This document shows, piece by piece, positions 55,417 to 63,955 of a stretch of DNA of 64,000 bases. The stretch comes from Pseudoalteromonas shioyasakiensis (GTDB taxonomy: Bacteria > Pseudomonadota > Gammaproteobacteria > Enterobacterales > Alteromonadaceae). Position 1 is the first letter of the stretch. Each line of letters opens with the position of its first letter. Under the pieces are notes generated by a model. It did no database searches. It was not told the origin of the DNA and saw only the letters and a list, made by a program, of their open reading frames with translations. Where the stretch lies: positions 186,001 to 250,000 of the forward strand of contig NZ_LRUE01000014.1 in assembly GCF_001550135.1 (NCBI RefSeq). The letters are read 5' to 3'. The translations under genes were made by a program, and so were the position numbers.

Positions 55417-55959
55417 TTATATTTTTCTCTGTGAGGATTTAAATTCTTCTCGCAGTAACCTAATAGATTCTTTTTTACTTGGATGAACCAATTCTCGAAA
55501 GTGCCAAATACAATATCTTTTTCCTTTAAACTCTTTGTTTGCATCATCATCGCACCCTATAAAAGTACAAAGCTCAATATTGTTTTTTTGCATTTCTTCT
55601 TTACTAGTTATTTCGATATCAGCGTGCGTTTCATTTTCATTGGTTATTTCAATATCAACATGCATTTTTTCAAGAAGAATGATTTCAGATAATGTTTCTT
55701 GAATTATTGATACCGCTTCAGAAACGCTGGATTTAAACCATTCTTTTGCCTCTCTTCGATAACTATATTTATTGTGCACAATAACTTCACACTCTCTAGG
55801 GTTAATGACCAGAGCATCGTAAGCAACTCGATATTCGTGAGGAACTCCCGTATTGTTGAGTTCTTTAGCTCGGAGAATTGGATCTTTTTTAGAATATCCA
55901 ATCTTGACCAGATCTGGCATTGATTCATTTGTAATAATGTAGACCCAGCCTCTTACCAC
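55417..55959 (-). CDS. GIY-YIG (T5orf172-like) protein with a small zinc-binding tail
   Basis: Start GTG 55959, with GGAG upstream. The N-terminal domain matches the GIY-YIG fold of the T5orf172/MUG113 type: GWVYIITN (Tyr7), LVKIGYSKKD (Tyr22), Arg30 and Glu73 in AKEWF. A linker contains a duplicated 12-residue unit (HVDIEITNENET then HADIEITSKEEM). The tail has Cys131, Cys136, Cys150 and His153 (CTFIGC...YCIWH), a likely zinc site. 180 residues. The family includes phage and mobile-element nucleases, so nucleic-acid cutting is plausible. Low GC suggests transfer. Confidence 0.75.
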   Translation of the reverse strand: MVRGWVYIITNESMPDLVKIGYSKKDPILRAKELNNTGVPHEYRVAYDALVINPRECEVIVHNKYSYRREAKEWFKSSVSEAVSIIQETLSEIILLEKMHVDIEITNENETHADIEITSKEEMQKNNIELCTFIGCDDDANKEFKGKRYCIWHFRELVHPSKKESIRLLREEFKSSQRKI

Positions 55960-56380
55960 ATTAATCTCCGCTGCCCATAAAAAAATATAACAATGTTTTG
56001 ATAGTTTGCACGTAGCGTATATTTCTGCAGATTACACGCTTCAAATATTAATTAATCTATTTTTAACAAATAATGTAACGCATTGCCAACTATAAAATTT
56101 TTGTTTATAAAGATATTTAGAAAAATGAAAATGCGCTAGGCGCTTATTTTCTTGGTGTATGAAGTTAGATATAAATTTACATTAAAGTTGTGTTAAAAAG
56201 AAACATCAATGTACCGCCAATTGCAAACTTAAACTAAAGATCATCCATTAGGAGAGTTACTTTTTATTGCTGATGAAATATAACGAATGCTAGCATTAAT
56301 CTCTTTGAGTATTTTAGCTTTTTGGGTGAACACTTTCTTTAATTGCAAAAATTTAAATCTCTTCTTATCGGAGAATTCAC
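55960..56380. other. AT-rich divergent intergenic region
   Basis: About 420 very AT-rich bases between the GIY-YIG gene and the nuclease-like gene. A minus-strand frame at 56241-56435 overlaps the start of the next gene and is not credible. A ribosome site GGAGAA is present at the right end. No repeat or RNA gene is recognised. Confidence 0.4.
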
Positions 56381-57994
56381 TTGTCATTTGATAAAAAAGT
56401 ATTTCAGATTCGCAATTCGATTCAGAGATTCTCAAAAATATCCATTATCGAGAATCTAATACAAAGGCTGCATAGCCAAGATAAGAATCAACCTCAAGCG
56501 TATATGCGTCAATGGATTGTTTGCTTAATGCTAGAATGGACCCTTGAATTGGAGAGTAACAAATCAACAAAAAAAGCCACTCCGAGAGATGTTCAGAAAC
56601 TTTTAGACAAATTGTGGATGGTAAGTTCGGATGCTTTGGATTTGAGTAAATCTAACAATGTTTGGCTAACTATGCGAATAATGCTTCTTCAACAGTTAAG
56701 GTTTCAAACTAATCAAAGCGAAAACATTTACTTTCTGGCTCGGCTCTATATTTTGATGTGTGATAAAAGTTCAAGCTCATACTTTAAAGAAGAGTTTAGA
56801 AAACATACGGAGTGTGAGTTAGATGAGTTTTTTGTTTTTGCGTTTTTCCTCGACTTAATATTTAAAGACAATGAAAAGCCTTATTACTCTTACAGTAAAC
56901 TGATTCCAGTTTTAGTTCCGGGTTTTAGCTATGAGTTTGTTAAGAAAGCTTTACGTTCGATTGGAAGTGACCTTAATTCATTGCAAAAATTTTTAATGGA
57001 TATAAGGCATCAGTCAAATACCGAGCATGCTAGTCGAGAAGAGTATTTTGCTGAGCCTAAGTTACTGTTAAAGCCAATTATATTTTTACCTGAAGGATTA
57101 TGCACACCCCATAGTTATATTGCTTTGATAGGTGTTAGTGAGTTTGTATTAAGAAGTCTTAAAATGGCATCACCAGAAAAATTCAGGAAAAAGTTTTCAT
57201 TTGCTTTTGAGCGATATATTGAATCACTTTTTAAAGATTTTGATTATCCGATTCAAACAGAAAAAGAACTTAGTGCACTTTATAAAAAGAACAACATACA
57301 AGGAAAAATTGTTGACTTCCTTCACTCAAACCAAAAGGTGAGTATTTTTTTTGATGCTAAAGGAGTTGAACCGAAACGAGACCTTCTTTTAACAGACAAT
57401 GAAATCATAATTAAAGATAAACTTAGAGATACTATTTTAAAAGGAATTACACAAGCAGCTGAATGTATTGATAAGTTGATTAAAGTTAGCGAAGTTGAAA
57501 TAGCACCATTTGAAAAAAGGTACGCAGTAGTCATTACCCACCAAGACTTTTATTTTGGAAATGGGATAAAGCTTGCATCTTACCTCGGTGATGAATACAG
57601 AGGTCGGATTGATGATGTCGTTCAAGAAAAACTACCTTTAGATAATGTACATTTTTGTGGGGTTTCAGATTTAGAAAGTATATTAGCTGTTTGTAAGGCT
57701 TCTGGAACAGAACTAGAAGATTTTTTCGACTTTTGTACACTTGAGGAATCCGATCCATTAACAGCGAAATTTATGATTAAGCAACATGTTGAAGCATATA
57801 TGAGGAAGCATAGTGTAGAGTCTATACAGTTTGGAACTGAGCGATTAAACTCTGTCATAGATGAATTAAGCTCAAAAGTTAATATGTCAGTGCAAACTTC
57901 GCAATCGTACTGGAAACAGGGAGAGTTTCTGACTGGTAATTACCTTCAGTTAAAAAATGAATTGTTAAAGTTGTCTATTGCTAGAAATAATTGA
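56381..57994 (+). CDS. 537-residue protein with a PD-(D/E)XK nuclease-like core
   Basis: Not a family I can name. The start is TTG 56381, with GGAG seven bases upstream. The helical N-terminal part (1-260) has no clear motif. At 266-360 there is a nuclease-type arrangement: Glu277 in FAFERYIESLF, Asp312 in GKIVDFLH, Asp325-Ala-Lys327 in FFDAKGVEP and Gln358 in GITQAAECI. These would be the acidic residues and lysine of a PD-(D/E)XK site. The C-terminal third may bind a partner or DNA. Low GC and neighbours suggest a defence or mobile origin. Stands alone on the + strand. Confidence 0.65.
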   Translation: MSFDKKVFQIRNSIQRFSKISIIENLIQRLHSQDKNQPQAYMRQWIVCLMLEWTLELESNKSTKKATPRDVQKLLDKLWMVSSDALDLSKSNNVWLTMRIMLLQQLRFQTNQSENIYFLARLYILMCDKSSSSYFKEEFRKHTECELDEFFVFAFFLDLIFKDNEKPYYSYSKLIPVLVPGFSYEFVKKALRSIGSDLNSLQKFLMDIRHQSNTEHASREEYFAEPKLLLKPIIFLPEGLCTPHSYIALIGVSEFVLRSLKMASPEKFRKKFSFAFERYIESLFKDFDYPIQTEKELSALYKKNNIQGKIVDFLHSNQKVSIFFDAKGVEPKRDLLLTDNEIIIKDKLRDTILKGITQAAECIDKLIKVSEVEIAPFEKRYAVVITHQDFYFGNGIKLASYLGDEYRGRIDDVVQEKLPLDNVHFCGVSDLESILAVCKASGTELEDFFDFCTLEESDPLTAKFMIKQHVEAYMRKHSVESIQFGTERLNSVIDELSSKVNMSVQTSQSYWKQGEFLTGNYLQLKNELLKLSIARNN

Positions 57995-58188
57995 AATCTT
58001 ATTTGGAGTAACTCATACATTGATTGGTTAGTCATGCTTGGTGGTCAGCAGTTGGAACTTAGCGGAACTTTGGGATAGTTCTCACTTCGGGTGGTGAATC
58101 AGTCAGTTGATGCCACTCAATTGATGTTCACACCTATAGTTAAATTCTCAGATGTGCTACCCACCGCTTATCTAAATCTAAACAGATA

Positions 58189-58211
58189 AAAGCCCAGCTT
58201 AACTGGGCTTT
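58189..58211 (-). terminator. Intrinsic terminator of the DUF2383-type gene
   Basis: AAAGCCCAG (58189-58197) pairs with CTGGGCTTT (58203-58211); on the minus strand it continues into TTTTAT. Confidence 0.8.
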
Positions 58212-58224
58212 GCACTCTCACAAT

Positions 58225-58668
58225 TTAATGCTTTTTCATTTTACTCATTTCAGCATGGCAACTTTGAATTGTCAGCAGGGTTTTTGATAACGCGGCTTCA
58301 CAATCATGTGGTTGTGGCTTTTTTAGCGCATGCTTGATTTCGGCTAGTGTTTTATCTTCAACTTCTTCAAGTTCACTAACATAGGTGGCATTTTTGTCGG
58401 CACCGAGTTTGGTGATTACTGATGTATAAGCTTTACGCGCTTCTACAGCAAAATCAGAGCCATTTTCGCGCTCGCCATTTTCGTTAATAGCATAAGGTTG
58501 TAAGCGCTCAACACTTACTTTTCGCGCATCTATCATGCGTTGAAATAAGGCAATAATGCTTGGGTCGGTTACTTTTTCCTGTGCTTTTTCATAAAAATCG
58601 ATACCGCTATTCATAACTTGGATGATATCTGCAATATGATGAACGTCTTGTCCTTGATGAGTATTCAT
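58225..58668 (-). CDS. Four-helix-bundle protein, DUF2383/PA2169-like
   Basis: A 147-residue ferritin-like helical protein. ATG 58668 is used because GAGG lies just before it; the ATG at 58716 adds 16 residues without sense. The helices contain IADIIQVMNSGIDFYEKAQEK, ALFQRMIDARKVSVERLQP and TLLTIQSCHAEMSKMKK, the pattern of DUF2383 proteins. Their function is unknown; some are induced by stress. Glu and His in the bundle could bind metal, but that is not shown. Confidence 0.82.
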   Translation of the reverse strand: MNTHQGQDVHHIADIIQVMNSGIDFYEKAQEKVTDPSIIALFQRMIDARKVSVERLQPYAINENGERENGSDFAVEARKAYTSVITKLGADKNATYVSELEEVEDKTLAEIKHALKKPQPHDCEAALSKTLLTIQSCHAEMSKMKKH

Positions 58669-58792
58669 AATGACCTCTTTTTGAATATTAAAAACAATGC
58701 AATGAGTTACTTGCAAAGCATATTCCAGTTCATTACTTAAATATAAAGTTATTGTATTTCAAGTGGTTATTGGTTTTTAAGAGAAGGGGGAC

Positions 58793-58828
58793 TGCTGATA
58801 AGCTAAGCTAACACCTTGCTTATCAGCA
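58793..58828. repeat. 11-base inverted repeat after the LysR gene
   Basis: TGCTGATAAGC (58793-58803) and GCTTATCAGCA (58818-58828) are perfect arms around 14 bases. No clear T-run on the minus strand, so a weak or factor-dependent terminator for the LysR gene. Confidence 0.55.
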
Positions 58829-58854
58829 ATAATTACAATTTGGTTGGTAAAATC

Positions 58855-59793
58855 TTACTTAAGCTCGTCGGCTACTTCGGCAACCTTTTGGCGTAACCAA
58901 ATATGGCTTGCATCACGGTGTAATAGTGGGCTCCAAATCATATCGAGCTCAAACGGCGGAATAGGGAATGGCGGCTCAAGAATTTTAAGGCCCGGATCGT
59001 CTAAATAAATATTTGCGGCTTTTGATGGTAATGTAGCAACCAAGTTTTGTTCTTTCGCTAAGTGAATAGCTACATGGTAGTTACGGGTAAAGGTGGCAAT
59101 ATTACGGTGTTTACCAAAGTGAGCGAGCGCCTCATCGACCCAACCTAGCTTTTGCACATCTTTAGGGTCCATACCAACGCCCACACCAAAGCCTGTTTTA
59201 CTTACCCAGATGTGGCGTGCTTTTAAATAGCTGTCGAGGCTAAAGTCTTTGATAATTGGGTTATCTGCTTTTACTAGGCAACAAAAGCTATCTTTCCATA
59301 TTTGTTTATAGTGAAACGATTGCGGTAAGTTTTCAAAGCGGTTGATAGCCATATCTACCTTACCGTTTTCAACATCGTGGAAGGTAACATCACTTGGGGT
59401 CAAAATATCGAGTGTAGTATCGGGGGCTTCTTCGTGTAATTTACTTAATAAGCGTGGGGCAAGAGTGCTTGCTGCGTAGTCACTGGCCATGATACGAAAA
59501 ACACGTTTACTTTGTGATGCTTCAAATTCGCGGTTTGGTGCAAGTGTTTCTTCAAGGGTCATTAAAATGCCGCGGATCACCGGCTGTAATTCTTTTGCGC
59601 GCTCAGTTGGTACCATACCTTCGCTGGTACGCACTAAAATAGGGTCGTTGAATAAATTACGGAGTCTTTTTAGGCCATTACTCATGGCAGGTTGGGTAAT
59701 GCTTAGCTGGTTAGCAGCTTTAGTTACATTACACTCCCTTAGTAAAGTATCTAGGTAAACAAGTAAGTTTAAATCTATTTTACTTATATTCAT
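58855..59793 (-). CDS. LysR-family transcriptional regulator upstream-coupled to aceK
   Basis: A 312-residue LysR regulator. The DNA-binding start is MNISKIDLNLLVYLDTLLRE with ECNVTKAANQLSITQPAMSN, the NodD/LeuO/NahR-like type. The effector domain starts near 90 with RVFRIMASDYAASTLAPRLL. It begins 16 bases after aceK on the same strand and is probably co-transcribed with it. Target unknown; acetate or glyoxylate-shunt control would suit the neighbour. Confidence 0.92.
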   Translation of the reverse strand: MNISKIDLNLLVYLDTLLRECNVTKAANQLSITQPAMSNGLKRLRNLFNDPILVRTSEGMVPTERAKELQPVIRGILMTLEETLAPNREFEASQSKRVFRIMASDYAASTLAPRLLSKLHEEAPDTTLDILTPSDVTFHDVENGKVDMAINRFENLPQSFHYKQIWKDSFCCLVKADNPIIKDFSLDSYLKARHIWVSKTGFGVGVGMDPKDVQKLGWVDEALAHFGKHRNIATFTRNYHVAIHLAKEQNLVATLPSKAANIYLDDPGLKILEPPFPIPPFELDMIWSPLLHRDASHIWLRQKVAEVADELK

Positions 59794-59809
59794 TGTGTGT
59801 CCTTGGTGT

Positions 59810-61534
59810 TTACCAATAATGGATAAATCGTTGTGCAGCAGGGTATGGATAAATGTGGCTAACTACACCTTGCTTATAATTGTATTGTGCTTGTCGCCAA
59901 TAGGCTGGATCTTCAAGCTCTGGGTGTGTACTCAATAAATATTGCTTATACACCGGATTTGCTGTCACAAAGGTACATAATTGCTCTGGAAACACATCTT
60001 GTGGTGCCACAGAGTAACTTTGCTCATTGGTTAAGTAATCATCGTACGACTTTGCTTTTGGTAAGGCGCGAAAGTTCATGTCTGTTAGGTACTGAACTTC
60101 ATCATAGTCGTAAAAAATAATGCGATTATGTTTACTTACCCCAAAGTTTTTCAACAGCATGTCGCCTGGGAAAATATTTACGGCGATCATTTCTTTTAAA
60201 GCTTGGCCATATTCTTCTATTGCTTCAAACGCTTGTTGTTCACTGGCATTTTCAAGATAGAGATTTAACGGTGTCATGCGTCTTTCTATATACAAATGCT
60301 TGATGATTAACCATTCGCCTTCAATAATCATCGAAGAACCAATGGTTTTATGTAACTCTGCAAGTAATTTACTATCAAATCGGGCTAGTGGAAATACGAC
60401 GTTCGAATACTCTATGGTGTCGGCCATGCGGCCAACACGGTCATGGCTTTTTACTAATTGATAGCGTTTTAATACGGTATCGCGGCCAAAAGGTTTGCTT
60501 TCACCAAAGGTGTCTTTAATGACTTTAAATACATAGCCAAACGAAGGCAGGGTAAATACCATCATCACCATACCCGGTGTACCAGGGGCAATTACAAGCT
60601 GATCGTTTGAATGATCTAAATGACTTAAAAACTCTCGGTAAAACTCGGTCTTACCTTGTTTATGAAAGCCTATTGCATTGTAAAGCTCTGCCAGGGTCTT
60701 GTTTGGCATAAGTTGATTTAAAAAGCGTACTAACGCTGATGGCGCATGGGTTTCAACCATAAAATAAGCACGGGCAAAACCAAAGATAACCCGCATTTGC
60801 GATGATTTGGTGAGTAGGGCATCAAGGTATAGCCCTTTGTCTTCATGGTGTAACACCGCAATAATAAATGGCTGTACGCCACTTTCTGACACCACGCGGC
60901 CAACAATATAAGCCGCTTTGTTTCGGTAAAACGGGGCTTGCAGTATATCAAAGCGCATTTGCCATGCTTGGTGATGTGTATCGGGCGCTTGTTTATAAAA
61001 GGCTTTTACCAGCAAGCGAATATCGCGTTCTAAATCAACAAAGGGCGCTTTAAAATCAAACTGATTAATAATTTTGCGTATCGTGGGTCTTAAGCCATCA
61101 ACAACAGGGTGGTAACTGCGGTATTCAACTTCCATTGGTAGTGCGGGGGCATCTGCAAGCGTCGCTTTTACAAAGATAAAGTCATTATTAAAATAACGAC
61201 GATGAAATAAACGACAAAAAACAGAGTTGTAAAAGGTTTCGGCAAGTTCTGCCTGAGGGTGAAAGCGCAAAAATTGCTGATAGAGCTGTTTGGTTTCGAG
61301 CCAGCAGGTTTGATCTAAGGTAATAATTTGCTGTTCGTTGAGCGACTTGAGCTTAGCAATGGTTTCGTTAACCCGATCATCGTAATGGCTAATTCTGAGT
61401 TTGCTAATCTCATTTATTTTTTGCCAATCTCGATGTGCAAACGCAAGTGGTGCTTTGGCTGTAATTGCTTGAAAGAGTTTATAGTGATTGCGAAACCCAG
61501 ATAAAATTAACTCTGCAATGTGTTGTGGCTGCAT
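59810..61534 (-). CDS. aceK: Isocitrate dehydrogenase kinase/phosphatase AceK
   Basis: Bifunctional enzyme that phosphorylates and reactivates isocitrate dehydrogenase, directing carbon to the glyoxylate shunt. 574 residues, near the E. coli length. Family segments are clear: RYFNNDFIFVKATLADAP, ALVRFLNQLMPNKTLAELY, the ATP-binding-loop region VIAPGTPGMVMMVFTLPSFG, KDTFGESKPFGRDTVLKRY, and the catalytic FPGDMLLKNFGVSKHNRIIF followed by YDYDEV. AAGGAG precedes the ATG. Unlike in enterobacteria it is not next to aceBA. Confidence 0.97.
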   Translation of the reverse strand: MQPQHIAELILSGFRNHYKLFQAITAKAPLAFAHRDWQKINEISKLRISHYDDRVNETIAKLKSLNEQQIITLDQTCWLETKQLYQQFLRFHPQAELAETFYNSVFCRLFHRRYFNNDFIFVKATLADAPALPMEVEYRSYHPVVDGLRPTIRKIINQFDFKAPFVDLERDIRLLVKAFYKQAPDTHHQAWQMRFDILQAPFYRNKAAYIVGRVVSESGVQPFIIAVLHHEDKGLYLDALLTKSSQMRVIFGFARAYFMVETHAPSALVRFLNQLMPNKTLAELYNAIGFHKQGKTEFYREFLSHLDHSNDQLVIAPGTPGMVMMVFTLPSFGYVFKVIKDTFGESKPFGRDTVLKRYQLVKSHDRVGRMADTIEYSNVVFPLARFDSKLLAELHKTIGSSMIIEGEWLIIKHLYIERRMTPLNLYLENASEQQAFEAIEEYGQALKEMIAVNIFPGDMLLKNFGVSKHNRIIFYDYDEVQYLTDMNFRALPKAKSYDDYLTNEQSYSVAPQDVFPEQLCTFVTANPVYKQYLLSTHPELEDPAYWRQAQYNYKQGVVSHIYPYPAAQRFIHYW

Positions 61535-61551
61535 ATAAACTCCTTACTAAT

Positions 61552-61580
61552 ACCAACATAGAGCAATAACTCTATTGGTG
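61552..61580 (-). promoter_or_regulatory. Hairpin in the aceK leader
   Basis: ACCAA(CA)TAGAG and CTCTATTGGT pair with a two-base bulge around CAATAA, just upstream of the aceK ribosome site. It could be a dispersed palindromic repeat or a leader structure. Confidence 0.4.
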
Positions 61581-61625
61581 TTAAGAATATGTTATTTATT
61601 CTACAAACCCAATAGTAAAGTGTAT

Positions 61626-62105
61626 TTAATTATAGCGAGCGAGTTTTTTCTCAAGTTTTGCGAGTTTTTTATTAACACTTTTTACGTCGCGCCCGTATTG
61701 CTTGTTAATTGCTTTTAGCTGCTTTTTAATGTCTTTACTAATTTGCTTTGCTTCTTTGTCAGACAAAATTCGGTTTAAGCGCTGCTCTTGCTGGTACTGA
61801 GCTCGGTCTCGATCACGGCTTAAAATATCTAAACGGTGTTTATAGCTGCGAATTTCAGCTTCGAGGTTTCTGATAATTTGCTGGCGCTCAAGCTCGTTGA
61901 GCTCTTTAACAAAGTTTTGCGGAGCTTGTAAGTCTGGATCGGTTACTTGAATTTTGTGCTTGGTTGCACGGCTACCACAGGGGAACTCACTAAATACCGT
62001 GCCTCTGTCTGTGACACATTTATAGTATTCTGTGGTGGCAGCAAGAGATGTGTTGGTAAAACAAACTAGTGTAAGCGATATTAGATAAATGATTATGGCT
62101 TTCAT
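61626..62105 (-). CDS. DUF4124 domain periplasmic protein
   Basis: Secreted protein of 159 residues: signal peptide 1-22 (ending SLAA), then the DUF4124 pattern YYKCVTDRGTVFSEFPCGS (two cysteines), and a long charged coiled coil (ELERQQIIRNLEAEIRSYKH, then KQLKAINKQYGRDVKSVNKK and KLAKLEKKLARYN). The family is widespread in proteobacteria and has no known function. Preceded by GGAGACACGGACGTC spacing before the ATG. Confidence 0.85.
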   Translation of the reverse strand: MKAIIIYLISLTLVCFTNTSLAATTEYYKCVTDRGTVFSEFPCGSRATKHKIQVTDPDLQAPQNFVKELNELERQQIIRNLEAEIRSYKHRLDILSRDRDRAQYQQEQRLNRILSDKEAKQISKDIKKQLKAINKQYGRDVKSVNKKLAKLEKKLARYN

Positions 62106-62180
62106 GACGTCCGTGTCTCCTAATCAAATAAGGTGTCTAATATCTAAAGCTAGCTCGAAATATTGATTTATCAATAAGCG

Positions 62181-63674
62181 CTAGGGCGTATATCGTTTCA
62201 GCTTTTTAATGCTTTGCACTAAGAACGGAATATCGAGCCCTTGTTCAATGGCAAAGCCTTGTGCTGCTGAAATGTTTTTAAAGTTACCGTCTGAATCAAT
62301 CAGGGTAATTCTGTCTTTCTTGAATGCGATAAATACATTCTGCGAGTAGTTAACACCGGTGTCGTCATGGCGTTTGTATAAGTTACTACCCAACATGCTT
62401 TGTTTTGCGAGTGTTTTACAACCAAGGTAATGCCCCACGCTGGTGGCGATAATATCACTTGGTTGAATAAGGCCTTCGGTTTGTACAACTTTTTTATCTG
62501 AGCTGTATAAACGAGAAGCTGTAACAATACCATTGCTCTGCTGTGTAAGACTAAAGGCAAACACAGCATTAGCAGATTCACGTGCTTGTGTTGTGGCGTC
62601 TGCACGTACAAGGCGAACCGCTGGGTTTTGGTCGTCGTTATTAATAAATTCGAATTGCTCAAAACCATTAATTTGAATTGAGCGATTATCAGCAAGCCAC
62701 ACAGGCAGTTGCTGTTTGTCTAGAATAGGGGCTTTGTAAAATGCTGGCAGGCCATACACTAAACTAAATAACGTATCTTCTGTTTCTACAGGTTGTAAGA
62801 ACAAGTCTGTCTTACGTAATGCAGGCTCAGTGGCAACAAATTGCTCAAGGTCAGCATTATTTTCAAATATTAAAATATCGATAGCCGCACTCGACTCAGC
62901 TTTGCACTCGGCAAGTGGAGTAGGAGCTAAGTAATCAATATTATGTGGGTCAAGCCTCACATCGTGTGCTTCTTTGTAGCTTTCTAGATCTAGTAAATCG
63001 TTTTTAGCTAATAAGCTTTTAGCTGTTGTAGGGTAAGACAACGGCAATACATTATCTTGTTTAGTGATATCAAACTTTAAATTGGCATCTGCCCAAATAT
63101 GAATACTGTGGCTAAGTGCAAAACACACTAAAATTGTGCTGGTTGCATAGCGCGGGAACTTATATTGCTTTAAACGCGCCAAGTGGTGCCAGGTGTAGTT
63201 ACTGACTAATAATTGGAACGCTAAAATTAGCAGCACAATGCCGCCCGCAAGAATTGTTGTTAATGCCGGTGAGCTTGTTAAACGGTGCCACAACAAAGAA
63301 ACGATTTCAGGTAGAGCAGACGTATTTAAGTGATAGCCCAAGTTAAAATAAACATAGGCATCAAGCGTTAAGAATGACGCACCGAGGGTTGCAATAATGG
63401 CTGCCATCCCCCGGATATGCCGAGGGTATGGAAACACTAAGCTTAATGGAAATATCGTTAAAACAAAGGCAATAAAAGTAATAAAGCTGGTGTGGCTTAA
63501 CCAGGTCACGAGCATGTATAAATAGCCCATGAAGGTTGTCGGTGCACTGTCTGCAACTAAGTAGCTTAAGCTAATAAATAGCACTAAACCTATGTTTGCA
63601 AAGGTGAACCAATGGCCCCAACTTAAAAGCTGACTTACTTTTGAAGAAAACTGACTTTGTTGCGATAAATTCAT
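62181..63674 (-). CDS. YejM/PbgA-like inner-membrane protein with a shortened periplasmic domain
   Basis: DUF3413 protein: five membrane helices in the first 190 residues, starting FSSKVSQLLSWGHWFTFANI, and the interfacial linker LPLSYPTTAKSLLAKNDLLD, matching YejM. In enterobacteria YejM senses lipopolysaccharide and controls LpxC turnover. The periplasmic sulfatase-like domain is present but reduced and degenerate (LFSLVYGLPAFYKAPIL corresponds to a YejM segment), giving 497 residues versus about 590 in E. coli. It starts 5 bases after yejL, as in E. coli. Confidence 0.85.
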   Translation of the reverse strand: MNLSQQSQFSSKVSQLLSWGHWFTFANIGLVLFISLSYLVADSAPTTFMGYLYMLVTWLSHTSFITFIAFVLTIFPLSLVFPYPRHIRGMAAIIATLGASFLTLDAYVYFNLGYHLNTSALPEIVSLLWHRLTSSPALTTILAGGIVLLILAFQLLVSNYTWHHLARLKQYKFPRYATSTILVCFALSHSIHIWADANLKFDITKQDNVLPLSYPTTAKSLLAKNDLLDLESYKEAHDVRLDPHNIDYLAPTPLAECKAESSAAIDILIFENNADLEQFVATEPALRKTDLFLQPVETEDTLFSLVYGLPAFYKAPILDKQQLPVWLADNRSIQINGFEQFEFINNDDQNPAVRLVRADATTQARESANAVFAFSLTQQSNGIVTASRLYSSDKKVVQTEGLIQPSDIIATSVGHYLGCKTLAKQSMLGSNLYKRHDDTGVNYSQNVFIAFKKDRITLIDSDGNFKNISAAQGFAIEQGLDIPFLVQSIKKLKRYTP

Positions 63675-63679
63675 AAATC

Positions 63680-63892
63680 TTATTTAACCGACTGTGCTAA
63701 TGCTTTTGCAAAGTTGTCGGCAACAGCTTGTCTTTTCTCTGATGGTACATGCTCTTTTAAAATATGCGTGATAGAATTTCCTAAACACATAAGGCTTAAA
63801 TCAACAGGCGCTTTGTGCTCTGTTAGTACATCAATCAGCTGATCAACGATTTGTTCTACTTGCTCATTAGAATATTTTGATATGATAGGCAT
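63680..63892 (-). CDS. yejL: YejL (UPF0352) small protein
   Basis: A 70-residue cytosolic protein, starting MPIISKYSNEQVEQIVDQLI and continuing with PVDLSLMCLGNSITHIL and PSEKRQAVADNFAKAL, matching the YejL family. Function unknown. It lies directly before the YejM-like gene and is divergent from yejK, the same order as in E. coli. Confidence 0.93.
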   Translation of the reverse strand: MPIISKYSNEQVEQIVDQLIDVLTEHKAPVDLSLMCLGNSITHILKEHVPSEKRQAVADNFAKALAQSVK

Positions 63893-63955
63893 CAGTTGGT
63901 TCGATAAAAAGAGTTATATTCCCGTATTTTAACACCAGAGGCGTGAAAAACAAAG

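Noticed and set aside
56241..56435. 64-residue minus-strand frame upstream of the nuclease-like gene
   Set aside because: Overlaps the coding start of the + gene and has no ribosome site or recognisable motif.
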